In this document: positions 1-9,539 of the stretch, one piece after another | Layout of the letters: every line of letters begins with the position of its first letter | How positions within the stretch are numbered: position 1 is the stretch's first letter | DNA from: CBDAPI01 sp964565865 | GTDB lineage: Bacteria; Acidobacteriota; UBA6911; RPQK01; CBDAPI01 | Assembly: GCA_964565865.1 (NCBI GenBank) | Contig: CAZMGM010000016.1 | Location: 1 to 48,353, forward strand | Reading direction: 5' to 3' | Length of the DNA: 48,353 nt | Made by a program: the position numbers and the translations under genes | Notes under the pieces: model-generated | The model's database searches: none | Told to the model about the DNA's origin: nothing | What the model saw: only the letters and a program-made list of their open reading frames with translations

Positions 1-43
1 GATTGGTTATGGTGCCATCAAAGTCGCAAAAGATAGAGGTCAT
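1..43 (-). CDS. HAD-superfamily phosphatase, N-terminal fragment (cut by window edge)
   Basis: Only the first 14 codons are inside the window. On the minus strand an ATG at 43-41 opens a frame reading MTSIFCDFDGTITN. The DFDGT motif is HAD motif I (DxDGT), with the nucleophile and acid/base aspartates at residues 7 and 9. A hydrophobic strand running directly into FCDFDGTIT is usual for phosphoserine-phosphatase-like HAD-IB enzymes, including MtnX-type phosphatases, but the substrate cannot be told from this fragment. It lies 48 nt downstream of the PmtA-like gene on the same strand, so the two may be cotranscribed. The motif is clear; any narrower name would be a guess. Confidence 0.7.
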   Translation of the reverse strand, partial: MTSIFCDFDGTITN

Positions 44-91
44 GTTCGTGCACGGTCCGGGGAGTTCACATCGCTGGCCGGCAAGACTTCC

Positions 92-685
92 TCACACGCG
101 ACATGTAAAGTAAACAGCAGGCGGCACATTCGACCACACCGGCTTGCTTCTTCTGATGTGCGTAAAATTGTCTTTGAGCCTGCGGAGTAACCGGCGACCG
201 CCGGGCAGGGTCAGCGACTGCAGGTAGCTGTACGTCACGAAAACACCAGACGGGCTGAGGCCGCTTCTGATAGCTTTCATGTATCGGTCCTGTTGTTCAC
301 GTGTAAAAATGGCCCAGGGTAAGCCGCTGATGATGGCGTCGGCTTCGTGGATGCCGCGCTGATGGAGAATCCGCGGGAGGTTTCCCACACTGTCACTCAC
401 CACCTCCAGCCCGGGAAACCTGGATTCTAGAAAGGCCGCGAATTCGGGATCGATTTCGACGGTCAGGAAACGACAGTTCTCTTGCACCCGAGGCAGGAAT
501 TCGGCCGTGAGCGCGCCCGATCCGGGGCCGATCTCAAGAACCGTTTGGGTCTGCTGCCAGTCCACAGCGTCTGCCATCTTGCGACCCAGGGCTCGGCCAC
601 TTGGCATGAACGCTCCCACGGCTCGAGGGTTCTGAAGAAATCGAACGGCGAAATGTATGGGCTCCTTTAGACTCACTTTCTTCAC
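92..685 (-). CDS. PmtA-like class I SAM-dependent methyltransferase
   Basis: 197 aa. The sequence resembles the bacterial phosphatidylethanolamine N-methyltransferase (PmtA)/rRNA-dimethylase-like group of class I methyltransferases. The N-terminus (residues 8-30) has the amphipathic IHFAVRFLQNPRAVGAFMPS-type segment seen in PmtA relatives, which binds membrane. SAM motif I is VLEIGPGSGAL (about 49-59), the acidic VEIDP that follows strand 2 is near 76-80, and the post-motif IISGLPW is at about 118-124. The likely reaction is transfer of methyl groups from SAM to an ethanolamine phospholipid at the inner membrane face; this is inferred from family likeness. An rRNA dimethylase is less likely because the protein is short and has no C-terminal domain. 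It stands divergent from the RND operon and upstream of the HAD fragment. Confidence 0.72.
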   Translation of the reverse strand: MKKVSLKEPIHFAVRFLQNPRAVGAFMPSGRALGRKMADAVDWQQTQTVLEIGPGSGALTAEFLPRVQENCRFLTVEIDPEFAAFLESRFPGLEVVSDSVGNLPRILHQRGIHEADAIISGLPWAIFTREQQDRYMKAIRSGLSPSGVFVTYSYLQSLTLPGGRRLLRRLKDNFTHIRRSKPVWSNVPPAVYFTCRV

Positions 686-828
686 TTCACGACTCCAACA
701 GCCTGGTTCGACGTCCCCGGTTCAGCTCTCTCCGATATTTCAAGACGCCTGCCTCCAGTATCTCTGGCGGCAATTGTATTGAGGTGCGAGTAAAGGGGTC
801 AACTTTTGCGTAACTCTTGGAGACTTCT

Positions 829-2337
829 TTGCGTATAAAAAGGGAGATGCTCTTCTCGCATGTAGTGCGCGTGTACCCGCGCTTATCCATTCTGATTCTG
901 TGTTGCCTGCCCCTGGGCTGTTCTTCGGCTGACAGTGCCTCTGATAACGACCGTGTGGGAGAGTGGACAAAAGGGGGCGGACCTTCTGGGGGAGATTTGT
1001 TCGAAAAGCCCGTGAGCGTGAAGGCTACACACCCGGTCCGGCGTTCCATTTCCCGCTACCTCCTTTCCAACACCTCTCTCGAATCGATTAGAGAAGTCAC
1101 GATCTATGCCAGGGTGAACGCTCTGGTTGAGGATCTTCGTGTGGAGGAGGGCGACTCCGTCAAGCGCAATCAGCTGCTTGCCAGACTGAAGGATCGTGAA
1201 ATCAGGAATGAGCACGATCAGGCCCGAATTGCAGTGGACCAGGCCCGGCTCACTCTGGCGCAGACGGAGGTCAAGGCCCGGCTTTCCAAGGCCAACTACA
1301 AACGCTCAGAGGACCTAGTGGCGCAGCAGCTTATCAGCCCCCAGGAGCATGATCAGGCAGCTCTCACCAATGAAACGGATGCCCTCGCCGTCACCGTTGC
1401 CATCCAGCAATGCGACGCTGCGGTGTCCAGGCTGGAAGCCGCTCAGCTTCAGCTCGAGTACACGGAGATTCGTTCCTCCATTGGAGGGACCATCACTGAG
1501 CGTCTCATCGACATCGGGGATCGCGTGAATTTGAACGAGGCTTTGTTCGTTGTCGAGGACTTCAATCCGCTGTGGGCACGCATCTACCTTCCGGAAAGAG
1601 AGCTTTCGAAGATTCGCATCGGGCAACGGGCCGAGCTGAGGATGCAGGCCTATCCCAAGGACACATTCCAGGGAACGATCAAGATGGTCAGTCCCACTGT
1701 AGACCCCGAATCCGGAACGATCAAGGTAACCCTGGAAATCCGCACTCACCGAAATCTCCTCCGGCCCGGAATGTTCGGCACGGTCTACATTGCGACCGAG
1801 ACCCGCTCTTCGGCACTGGTTCTCCCGATACGGGCCATCGTCCGTGAGCGTGACGAGAATCAGATATTTGTGATTGGTGACGAGAATCGGGTCCAAAAAC
1901 GCGAGGTCACGATCGGTTTCAGGGAAGACAACGAACTCGAGATCGTGTCTGGACTCTCTGCGGGTGAAGCGGTTGTGACAGTAGGTCAAGAGGGGCTCAA
2001 TGACGGCTATCCGGTTTCGGTTCTGGAGTGGGAGGACGGTGAGAAAGGAGCTCCTGCCGAAACCGCTCCCACTCAGCGGGCTTCGGCTCCGGAGGCCGGG
2101 TCAGCCCCTGCTGACCAGACCCGACCGCAGGGAGGCAGGGAACAGTACGGGGGATCCTGGTCCTTTGATCCGGAGCATATGAAGATCATGCTGGAACGGA
2201 TGGCCGAACGAAACCCAGAGATCAAGAAAATCTATGAGGCTCGACTCTCCGAAAATCCCAACTTTTTGAACGACCCAGAACAATCCCGGGCCTTCATGAT
2301 GAAGATCCGCTCCCAGTTCAGTCGCGGCCGTCAATGA
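829..2337 (+). CDS. RND efflux periplasmic adaptor (membrane fusion protein), lipoprotein
   Basis: About 502 aa from TTG 829. It bridges the two inner-membrane permeases encoded next to an outer-membrane channel, which is not in this window. The order is lipoprotein signal with lipobox LPLGC (Cys31), a lipoyl half-domain around VEDLRVEEGDSVKRNQLLAR, a long alpha-helical hairpin (about 130-210), the second lipoyl half (GGTITERLIDIGDRV), a beta-barrel and a membrane-proximal domain. After about residue 405 comes a Pro/Ala-rich linker and a charged helical tail of about 60 aa that typical AcrA/MdtA adaptors lack. Start choice is uncertain. TTG 829 has GGAG at 819-822; ATG 847 directly follows AAAAAGGGAG with no spacer but gives an equally good signal; TTG 817 is also open. 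The gene ends with a 4-nt ATGA overlap onto the first permease. Confidence 0.88.
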   Translation: MRIKREMLFSHVVRVYPRLSILILCCLPLGCSSADSASDNDRVGEWTKGGGPSGGDLFEKPVSVKATHPVRRSISRYLLSNTSLESIREVTIYARVNALVEDLRVEEGDSVKRNQLLARLKDREIRNEHDQARIAVDQARLTLAQTEVKARLSKANYKRSEDLVAQQLISPQEHDQAALTNETDALAVTVAIQQCDAAVSRLEAAQLQLEYTEIRSSIGGTITERLIDIGDRVNLNEALFVVEDFNPLWARIYLPERELSKIRIGQRAELRMQAYPKDTFQGTIKMVSPTVDPESGTIKVTLEIRTHRNLLRPGMFGTVYIATETRSSALVLPIRAIVRERDENQIFVIGDENRVQKREVTIGFREDNELEIVSGLSAGEAVVTVGQEGLNDGYPVSVLEWEDGEKGAPAETAPTQRASAPEAGSAPADQTRPQGGREQYGGSWSFDPEHMKIMLERMAERNPEIKKIYEARLSENPNFLNDPEQSRAFMMKIRSQFSRGRQ

Positions 2338-5300
2338 AAATCGTCGATTTTTCCATTCGTCGGCCCGTTACGGTCACGATGGTTTTCGTCGCTCTGGCGG
2401 TCTTCGGGTCAGTGGCCTATAGCAAGCTCTCCCTCAACCTTCTACCCGACATCTCATATCCCACGCTGACCATTCGTACGGAGTTCGAAGGGGCTGCCCC
2501 CGAAGAAGTGGAGAATCTCATCAGCAAGAGGGTTGAGAATGCCGTGAGCGTGATTGACAACGTAGTTCGTGTGAACTCCATCTCGCGGGCCGAGGTTTCG
2601 GACGTTGTTGTCGAGTTCAGCTGGAAAACGGATATGGACTTTGCCTCACTGGCCGTGCGCGAGAGGCTTGATCTGGTCCAGCTTCCCCTGACCGCAGAAA
2701 AACCTATCCTTCTTCGCTACGATCCATCCACCGACCCCATCATGAGGGTAGGTGTTTCCGGCTCACCCAACCTCTCGATGATCCGCTATCTTTGCGACGA
2801 GTTCGTCAAAGCCAATCTGGAAAGTATTGGGGGCGTTGCCGCAGTCCGGGTTTCGGGCGGCTTGGAGCAGGAAATACTGGTTGAACTGGAAGAACACTTG
2901 CTGGCTACTCTGGGCATTTCCATCGAGGAGGTCACGAGCCGCCTGGGACAGGAAAACATCAACTTGACCGGTGGAACACTGCGCGACGGAGAAGCCAAGT
3001 ATTTGGTTCGCACCCTCAATGAATTCCAGGATGTCACAGAAATCAACGATGTCATTGTGTCGCAGCGAAGCGGCGTCCCCATTCGGGTTCGGGACCTGGG
3101 AAGGGCATATTCCGGCTTCAGAGAACGAGATGTCATCACCCGAATGAATGGCCAGGAGAGCGTAGAGCTAGCTGTTTTCAAGGCAGCCGATGCCAACACG
3201 GTGGCAGTGGCCCGCACGGTGAGGGAGCGCCTCGACGAACTCGAGACAGACTACCGAGGCACGCGGGATCCACTGGAGTTCGACGCCGTCTTTGACCAGT
3301 CCAGCTTTATCAAGCAGTCAATCGATGAAGTTCTGAGCACGGCCATCTGGGGAGGGCTCCTTGCGATCATTGTGCTCTTCGCTTTCCTGCGGAGCCTCAA
3401 GACCACTTTCATCATCGGATTGTCCATCCCTATCTCAATCGTCACTACCTTTTTCCTCATGTACAGCTCCAGAATCTCCCTGAACATCATGTCGCTGAGC
3501 GGTCTGGCCTTGGGAATCGGGATGTTGGTCGACAATTCAATCGTCGTTCTGGAATCGATTTTCCGCTATCGTGCCCTGGGGCACGGTCCTCGAAAATCAG
3601 CTAACCTGGGAGCTTCTGAGGTCGGCAGCGCGGTGGTGGCGAGCACGATTACGACCATCTGTGTGTTCATCCCCATTGTGTTCGTGGAGGGCGTGGCGGG
3701 ACAGCTTTTCTCGGATCAGGCTCTGACCGTGACATTTTCCCTGGTTGCCTCTTTGGTCGTGGCTATCATGTTGATTCCCATGCTGTCGAGCCTGGGAAAG
3801 CAGGCTGTACCCGGGACCGGAAGCCGGTCACACAAGGTATCGAGTCAGTTTTTCCTGATTCGGCCCTACCAGTGGTTCCTGGCCGGGGCACTACGTTACC
3901 GGTTGCCCTCGATTCTGGTGGCGGTTGTGCTCTTCGTAGTGTCCGTCCGATTCCTGGGAAGCCTGGGATCCGAGCTCATTCCGGAGATTAGCCAGGGCGA
4001 GTTTTTTGTAGATGTTCGATTACCCAGCGGCGTACCCGTAGAGCAGACATCCAACCGGTTGAAGGAGTTCGAACAGCTCCTGACCGAATATCCCGCGACG
4101 GCGTCCTTCTATACGATGGCCGGATCCGGAAACCAAACGGGCGTGCAGTCCGTGGAGGAACAGGAGCACATCGGGCAGATTCTGGTCAAGCTGCAGCCCG
4201 GTATTCTGCATGGGAAAGAAGCTCAGGTCATGGAAGAGTTGAGGGAGAGCTTCAGCACCATTCCGGGCGTCGATTACAAGTTCTCGAAACCAAATCTCTT
4301 CAGCTTTAAGACCCCGATCGAAGTGATTCTTCAGGGGTACAACCTGAAAACCCTTAAGGCATACGCCGAGCGCCTGAAATCCCGCCTTCAAGCCGTGCAG
4401 GGGCTGAGGGACCTCAAGTCCAGTACCGAAGAGGACAACCCTGAGGTTCAGATCCGCTTCGACCGGCGGCAACTGGCCAACTACAATTTCAACATTAACC
4501 AGGTGGCCGGGTTGATTCGGAACAAGGTCCAGGGGGAGATTCCTACGGAATTCGCCGAACGAGACCGCAGAATCGACGTGCGGGTGAGGCTTCAGGAAAC
4601 CGATCGATCCAGTCTGGCGGACCTGCGCAACCTGGTCATCAATCCCGGCGAGGCGAATCCCATCATTCTGTCCTCGGTTGCCAAAGTGAGTCTGCAACAG
4701 GGCCCAGCCGAGATTCGCAGGATCGGACCGGAACGAGTTGCCGTGATCAGCGGACACATTGTGGGCCGTGATCTGCAGAGCATCGTCACCGACATAAAGA
4801 AGGTGCTTGCTGTCATGTCACTACCAGGTGATTTCTACGCCTACGTGGGGGGGCAGAGTGAGGAAAGGTCCGTGGCGTTTGAGAGCATGCAGTTCGCACT
4901 TCTACTGGCGATTTTCCTCGTCTATCTGGTTATGGCCTCTCAGTTCGAGTCGCTGGTACAGCCTTTCGTCATCATGTTTTCGATTCCTTTTGCCGCCATC
5001 GGGGTTGCCGCGGCGCTGTACGTCACCGACCAGGTGTTAAACGTTGTCGTTCTCATCGGCTTCATTGTTCTTTCCGGTATCGTCGTCAACAACGCGATTG
5101 TTCTACTGGACCTGACCAACCAGTTGCGCCGGGATGGTCAGGCCAAGTTCGATGCCATTCGGGAGGCCTGCTCTATTCGGCTTCGTCCTATTCTCATGAC
5201 CACGAGCACAACGGTCCTGGGCCTGATTCCGATGGCCTTGAGCTTCGGAGAAGGATCCGAGTTACGCATTCCTTTGGCCGTCACCATCATTGGCGGTCTG

Positions 5301-5375
5301 GTCACTGCAACTCTCTTGACCCTGGTGCTGGTTCCGGTCGTCTATACTCTGGTAGTACGGGAGACACGGCCATGA
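2334..5375 (+). CDS. RND-family efflux permease, first of two
   Basis: 1013 aa, the normal length for an AcrB/MdtB-type inner-membrane proton antiporter. It opens with the hallmark MKIVDFSIRRPVTVTMVF, a cytoplasmic arm running into TM1. The large periplasmic porter loops follow, then the TM2-TM6 block (about 335-490) with SGLALGIGMLVDNSIVVLES in TM4, and a second half with FEGxx-free porter repeats and the TM8-TM12 block (about 855-1010). TM4 has a single Asp (VDN) rather than the VDD pair of AcrB, and TM10 reads GIVVNNAIVLLD, with Asn where AcrB has its relay lysine. Substrates are probably drugs, bile-like amphiphiles or lipids; the sequence does not say. The start overlaps the adaptor stop and the stop overlaps the next start, both as ATGA, so the three genes are probably translationally coupled. 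Confidence 0.92.
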   Translation: MKIVDFSIRRPVTVTMVFVALAVFGSVAYSKLSLNLLPDISYPTLTIRTEFEGAAPEEVENLISKRVENAVSVIDNVVRVNSISRAEVSDVVVEFSWKTDMDFASLAVRERLDLVQLPLTAEKPILLRYDPSTDPIMRVGVSGSPNLSMIRYLCDEFVKANLESIGGVAAVRVSGGLEQEILVELEEHLLATLGISIEEVTSRLGQENINLTGGTLRDGEAKYLVRTLNEFQDVTEINDVIVSQRSGVPIRVRDLGRAYSGFRERDVITRMNGQESVELAVFKAADANTVAVARTVRERLDELETDYRGTRDPLEFDAVFDQSSFIKQSIDEVLSTAIWGGLLAIIVLFAFLRSLKTTFIIGLSIPISIVTTFFLMYSSRISLNIMSLSGLALGIGMLVDNSIVVLESIFRYRALGHGPRKSANLGASEVGSAVVASTITTICVFIPIVFVEGVAGQLFSDQALTVTFSLVASLVVAIMLIPMLSSLGKQAVPGTGSRSHKVSSQFFLIRPYQWFLAGALRYRLPSILVAVVLFVVSVRFLGSLGSELIPEISQGEFFVDVRLPSGVPVEQTSNRLKEFEQLLTEYPATASFYTMAGSGNQTGVQSVEEQEHIGQILVKLQPGILHGKEAQVMEELRESFSTIPGVDYKFSKPNLFSFKTPIEVILQGYNLKTLKAYAERLKSRLQAVQGLRDLKSSTEEDNPEVQIRFDRRQLANYNFNINQVAGLIRNKVQGEIPTEFAERDRRIDVRVRLQETDRSSLADLRNLVINPGEANPIILSSVAKVSLQQGPAEIRRIGPERVAVISGHIVGRDLQSIVTDIKKVLAVMSLPGDFYAYVGGQSEERSVAFESMQFALLLAIFLVYLVMASQFESLVQPFVIMFSIPFAAIGVAAALYVTDQVLNVVVLIGFIVLSGIVVNNAIVLLDLTNQLRRDGQAKFDAIREACSIRLRPILMTTSTTVLGLIPMALSFGEGSELRIPLAVTIIGGLVTATLLTLVLVPVVYTLVVRETRP

Positions 5376-8300
5376 GTTTTGCTGAATACTCGGTGCGCCG
5401 TCCCGTCACGATCCTGACGATCGTGGTTTCCATCGTTGTGCTGGGGTTTATTTCCCTGCAGCGTCTGCCTCTGGCAGCTCTCCCCGACTTCTCCGCCGAG
5501 AGTATGGGTGTCAGCGTCAGCTACCCTTCCTCATCCCCCACCGAGATAGAGCGGGATATTACCAGACCCCTGGAGGAGGCTCTTTCGACTCTCGATCATC
5601 TGAATATCATCAACTCGACGTCTTTGGGCTCCAGCTCGGAGGTTGTCCTGGAGTTCAAACCGGGGACGGACATGGATATGGCCGCGCTGGAGATCCGGGA
5701 CAAGGTCGACCAGGTACGGGGCCTTCTGCCCGATGATGTCGAACACATCAGAATCCGGCGCTGGCATACCGGTAACTGGCCGATCTTTCGCTTCTCGGTG
5801 GGCTGGAGTGGTAACCGAAGGGAACTCTACAACTTCCTGGAAGATGTCCTCCAGCCTCGCCTGGAGAGAATCCAGGGGGTGGCGAACGTCGATACGGCGG
5901 GGACCGAAGAAAAACAGATTCTCGTTGAGGTGGATCCGTTCCGGCTGGAGAGCCACGGGGTGGATATCTTCAGTCTGGCCCAGGCCCTGAGATCCAATAA
6001 TGTGACTCTCTCCGGTGGATACGTTTTCCATGGCGACAGGAAATATACGCTCAGAACGATAGGCGAGTTCGTAGACATGGCGGAGATTGAATCTCTCCCC
6101 CTGGCGGGGGGGCGGCTCATCCTCGGGGACATTGCCGAGGTCCGTTACGACTTTCCCGACAAGACCTCTTTCTCCCGGCTGGACGGCCACGCGTCGATCA
6201 ATGTTTCTGTCTATAAAGCCTCCACGGCGAACATCGTCCAGATCTGCCAGGAAGCCCGGGATGAATTGGATCGGCTGGCCGCTCTCCCCCGCTACGAAGA
6301 TCTGTTCCAGTTCCAGGTGATGAGTGATCAGTCCAAAGACATTCTCTCGAGCATCAACGACCTGACCCAGGCGGGTATCCTCGGAGTAGTCCTGGCCTGC
6401 CTGATCCTGTTCGTGTTCCTCGGCAAGTTCCGCAGCACATTGATCATCGCGGTCGCGATTCCAGTCTCTGTTTTGGGCACCTTCTCTTTCATGTTCCTGC
6501 TTCGAGTCGGCCTAGGCTCTTCGATCAACATCAATCTCATCACGCTGATGGGTCTGATGGTTTCCATTGGCATGCTGGTGGATGCGAGCGTCGTGGTGCT
6601 GGAGAACATCTTCCGACACAAGCAGGAACAAGGTCTGGACACACTGGCGGCGGTCGTTGAGGGGACCCGGGAAGTTGGTCTAGCCGTGGTCGCATCTACG
6701 GCCACGACGGTTTCCGTCTTTGTCAGCTTCATGTTCCTGGAAGGGACCATGGCCAGATGGCTGAGTGGATTCGGGACCACCGTAAGCGTCGCCCTGATTG
6801 CCTCCCTGGTGGTAGCACTGACCTGGATCCCACTAGCCTCGAGGTTCATCTTTACGGGAAGAGAAAAGCAGAAACAGAAGTCTCTGCAGCTGCTCACCAA
6901 CGGCTATGCGGCCACTATGGGATTCCTGCTGCGCAGGAGGTTTGTCGCGCTGGTGGTGATGGCGGCTCTGGGCTGGGGTTCCTACAAACTGCTGGGGGTC
7001 ATCGATCGAGAAGAAATGCCTCGCGTGGCCGAAAGGGAAATCCGGGTGGACGTCCTTCTCGAGCGGTCCTATGCGCTTGATGCAATCGAGTCCATCTTTG
7101 CCAGCCTGGAGCAAATGCTTCTCAAGCGCCATGAAGAATTTGAGATCGCCTCGGTTTCATCGCAATTCGGCAGGCGAGGCGGCCGCAGTGGTAGGCTGCG
7201 CGGACGACTCGGAATCTACCTCAAGGAAGTGGCCGATCCCACGCCGACCCAGTTGGTGCAGGAACGGATCACGGCTGCCCTTCCAGTCATCCCTGGAGTT
7301 GAATTCAAACACGGACAGCTCAGGCACTGGGGCGGAGGCGGGATGGGAATTGACGTGACTCTAAAAGGGGAAGATCCCACGCTGCTGGAACTCTACGGCG
7401 AGATCGTGAAAGAGAGGATCCTGCAGGTTCCGGGAATCCGAGAGGCTGAGACCACACTGGAAACGGGCGATGATGAAATCCATGTGCAGGTCAACCGGCG
7501 GCGCAGTGAACAGTTCGGAGTCTCTCCGCAAATCGTGGCACAAACTTTGTCCTCCGCACTGAGCACCCGCGCCACCACCCGGGTCAAAGGCGACCAAGGA
7601 GAGATTGACGTCGTCGTTCAAATGCGGGGAAACAACAAGATCAGCCTTCAGGAAATCGAGACCATCCATGTCGAGAACCGGATGGGGGAGATGGTTCCTC
7701 TTTATTCCGTCGTCGACTATCGATTTCGCAAGGGCCCGCTAGCGATCCGTCGTGAGAACCGGAAGGCCACACTGAATGTCACGGCTACACTCCAGCATGG
7801 CGCCTCCAACTTCCTGACCAACATGGGGGTCACCGACGCGTTGTCAGACCTCCGGCTCCCTCCCGGGTACAGCTGGGAATCCGGGAAACGGTGGAACCGC
7901 TTCCGTCAGTCCGAAGACGAGAACTTCTTTGCCATCGGGCTGGCCCTCGTCCTCATGTACCTCATCATGGCCTCTCTTTTCGAGAGTTTTCTTCACCCCT
8001 TTACGATTTTGTTCACCGTTCCGTTTTCCATGATCGGTGTGGTCGGCACCTTTTATATAACCGGAACGACGTTGAATTCCATGGCCTACCTTGGGATCCT
8101 AGTCCTTTTTGGGCTGGTCGTTAACAACGGGATCATTCTGGTCGATCACGTCAACCGGCTCCGAAAGTCGGGACTGGACAGAGACCCCGCCATCATCCAG
8201 GGTGGCAGGGATCGCCTCCGCCCCATTCTGATGACTGCTCTGACGTCCCTGTGTGGCCTGCTTCCCATGACTATCCCCTTTTTTCTGCCCAACCTGTTTG

Positions 8301-8509
8301 CCGGTACGGAGGGCAGATCCCGTATGTGGGCACCCGTCAGTCTGGCGGTTTTCGGAGGGTTGACCACCTCGACTTTCCTAACACTCCTCATCCTCCCAAC
8401 TGTTTATTCCTACATGGATGACTTGAGCCGTCATGGCCTCCAGGCTGCCCATTTCCTGCTTTCCCTGACCCGACGCCTGCGCCGCTCTGCGGCCAGGGTT
8501 GAAACTTGA
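5372..8509 (+). CDS. RND-family efflux permease, second of two
   Basis: 1045 aa with the same architecture as the upstream permease but clearly diverged. It starts MSFAEYSVRRPVTILTI, TM4 reads MGLMVSIGMLVDASVVVLEN (VDA, one Asp) and TM10 reads FGLVVNNGIILVDHVNRLRK. Its porter domain has a Gly/Arg-rich loop near residue 600 (FGRRGGRSGRLRGR). Two different permeases behind one adaptor recall MdtABC, where B and C form a heterotrimer, so a heteromeric pump is the simplest reading. That is inference from arrangement. The start overlaps the previous stop (ATGA). No outer-membrane TolC-like gene follows; the next 278 bp up to hpt hold no convincing gene and no clear terminator. Confidence 0.9.
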   Translation: MSFAEYSVRRPVTILTIVVSIVVLGFISLQRLPLAALPDFSAESMGVSVSYPSSSPTEIERDITRPLEEALSTLDHLNIINSTSLGSSSEVVLEFKPGTDMDMAALEIRDKVDQVRGLLPDDVEHIRIRRWHTGNWPIFRFSVGWSGNRRELYNFLEDVLQPRLERIQGVANVDTAGTEEKQILVEVDPFRLESHGVDIFSLAQALRSNNVTLSGGYVFHGDRKYTLRTIGEFVDMAEIESLPLAGGRLILGDIAEVRYDFPDKTSFSRLDGHASINVSVYKASTANIVQICQEARDELDRLAALPRYEDLFQFQVMSDQSKDILSSINDLTQAGILGVVLACLILFVFLGKFRSTLIIAVAIPVSVLGTFSFMFLLRVGLGSSININLITLMGLMVSIGMLVDASVVVLENIFRHKQEQGLDTLAAVVEGTREVGLAVVASTATTVSVFVSFMFLEGTMARWLSGFGTTVSVALIASLVVALTWIPLASRFIFTGREKQKQKSLQLLTNGYAATMGFLLRRRFVALVVMAALGWGSYKLLGVIDREEMPRVAEREIRVDVLLERSYALDAIESIFASLEQMLLKRHEEFEIASVSSQFGRRGGRSGRLRGRLGIYLKEVADPTPTQLVQERITAALPVIPGVEFKHGQLRHWGGGGMGIDVTLKGEDPTLLELYGEIVKERILQVPGIREAETTLETGDDEIHVQVNRRRSEQFGVSPQIVAQTLSSALSTRATTRVKGDQGEIDVVVQMRGNNKISLQEIETIHVENRMGEMVPLYSVVDYRFRKGPLAIRRENRKATLNVTATLQHGASNFLTNMGVTDALSDLRLPPGYSWESGKRWNRFRQSEDENFFAIGLALVLMYLIMASLFESFLHPFTILFTVPFSMIGVVGTFYITGTTLNSMAYLGILVLFGLVVNNGIILVDHVNRLRKSGLDRDPAIIQGGRDRLRPILMTALTSLCGLLPMTIPFFLPNLFAGTEGRSRMWAPVSLAVFGGLTTSTFLTLLILPTVYSYMDDLSRHGLQAAHFLLSLTRRLRRSAARVET

Positions 8510-8768
8510 AAGTTAAGGGTTCAAGGTACTTTTCCCTTTTTCTTTCCCCCTCTGCGATCTCAACCGTTGACCAGCAAGAGCAGTGCGCTCCCATCCTGAA
8601 CCGGGAAATCGACGGTTCGGCAGAGTCGGTTGTGACGCTTCCCTTCCTCGGTTGCCCACCCCACGGCGTCTTTTTCATGGGTATTCTGTGCTGAGTTCAA
8701 GCTAAAAATCGTGGAATGTGAAACCTGGAGTGAGGAACGCCAATGTAGCCGACCACATCACAATCGCG

Positions 8769-8777
8769 TGCTATTAT
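8769..8777 (+). promoter_or_regulatory. Extended -10 promoter of hpt
   Basis: The sequence TGCTATTAT is an extended -10 element (TGn plus TATTAT at 8772-8777). No good -35 hexamer lies 16-18 bp upstream, which is expected for extended -10 promoters. Initiation about 7 nt downstream would leave a leader of only a few nucleotides before ATG 8788, and no Shine-Dalgarno sequence is visible there. Confidence 0.5.
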
Positions 8778-8787
8778 TCGGGCAAAT

Positions 8788-9324
8788 ATGCTTGAGCTTC
8801 TTTCGAATGTCGAAGTGCTGCTCGACGAGCAGTCCCTGAAGAGACGGGTCCGGGAACTGGGCGCACAGCTTACGAGGGACCTGCAGGACCGCTCACCCCT
8901 CTTCGTTGCCGTCCTCAGAGGGGCCGCCATTTTTCATGCCGATCTGGTTCGCCAGGTCAACCTCATGCTCAAGCTAGACTACATCTCGGTCAAGAGCTAC
9001 GGGGATACCACTGCAAGTTCCGGTGAAGTCCGACTCGTAAAGGATCTGGAATCCAGTATTCAGGGACAAGATGTCGTTCTGGTCGAAGACATCGTCGACA
9101 CAGGGCTGACGGTCAGTTACCTGGTCAGAAACCTGATGACGCGTCGGCCTGGTTCTCTGAGGGTTTGCGCACTTCTCTCGAAACCATCGAAAAGACGGAC
9201 CCAGATCGAAATCGACTACCTCGGCTTCGACGTCCCTGACCGCTTTGTGGTGGGCTATGGCCTCGACCATGCCGAGAGATACCGAAACCTGCCTTACGTG
9301 GGCGTTCTGTCAGACAGGGACTGA
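8788..9324 (+). CDS. hpt: Hypoxanthine phosphoribosyltransferase
   Basis: 178 aa, typical for bacterial HPRT. It converts hypoxanthine or guanine plus PRPP to IMP or GMP in purine salvage, in the cytoplasm. The PRPP-binding signature VVLVEDIVDTGLT places the acidic pair at Glu100-Asp101, and the early LFVAVLRGAAIFHADLVRQV and the flexible-loop region KSYGDTTASSGEV fit the family. The C-terminal FDVPDRFVVGYGLDHAERYR is the purine-binding segment with the expected D-x-F-V-V-G-Y-G-x-D pattern. The start fits the family N-terminus (VEVLLDEQSLKRRVRELG). Adenosine deaminase, at about 31 kb, would feed this pathway with inosine-derived base, but the genes are not adjacent. Confidence 0.95.
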   Translation: MLELLSNVEVLLDEQSLKRRVRELGAQLTRDLQDRSPLFVAVLRGAAIFHADLVRQVNLMLKLDYISVKSYGDTTASSGEVRLVKDLESSIQGQDVVLVEDIVDTGLTVSYLVRNLMTRRPGSLRVCALLSKPSKRRTQIEIDYLGFDVPDRFVVGYGLDHAERYRNLPYVGVLSDRD

Positions 9325-9539
9325 AGTTCCTGGTTGACGGGAACGTGGACCGTGAAACCTGCGAAGGAGCGAGTGCCACCGAGCTTGGGGTCAGTCCATA
9401 CAAAGACAACAGGTCGATGAAAGACCGGCTCCTGCGCAACCGTCCAACAACCTGATCTTCCTCCAACCTTTCGCAGTCTTTTAATCCCTTCTCCAGAGCC
9501 CTTTGCAGGTTGGAAATCGAGGAACAGTGCAGCGTGAAA

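Noticed and set aside
687..1049. Minus-strand ORF of 120 aa over the start of the RND adaptor
   Set aside because: It is antisense to the adaptor signal peptide and lipoyl domain, has no family likeness, and is a frame shadow of a GC-rich coding region.
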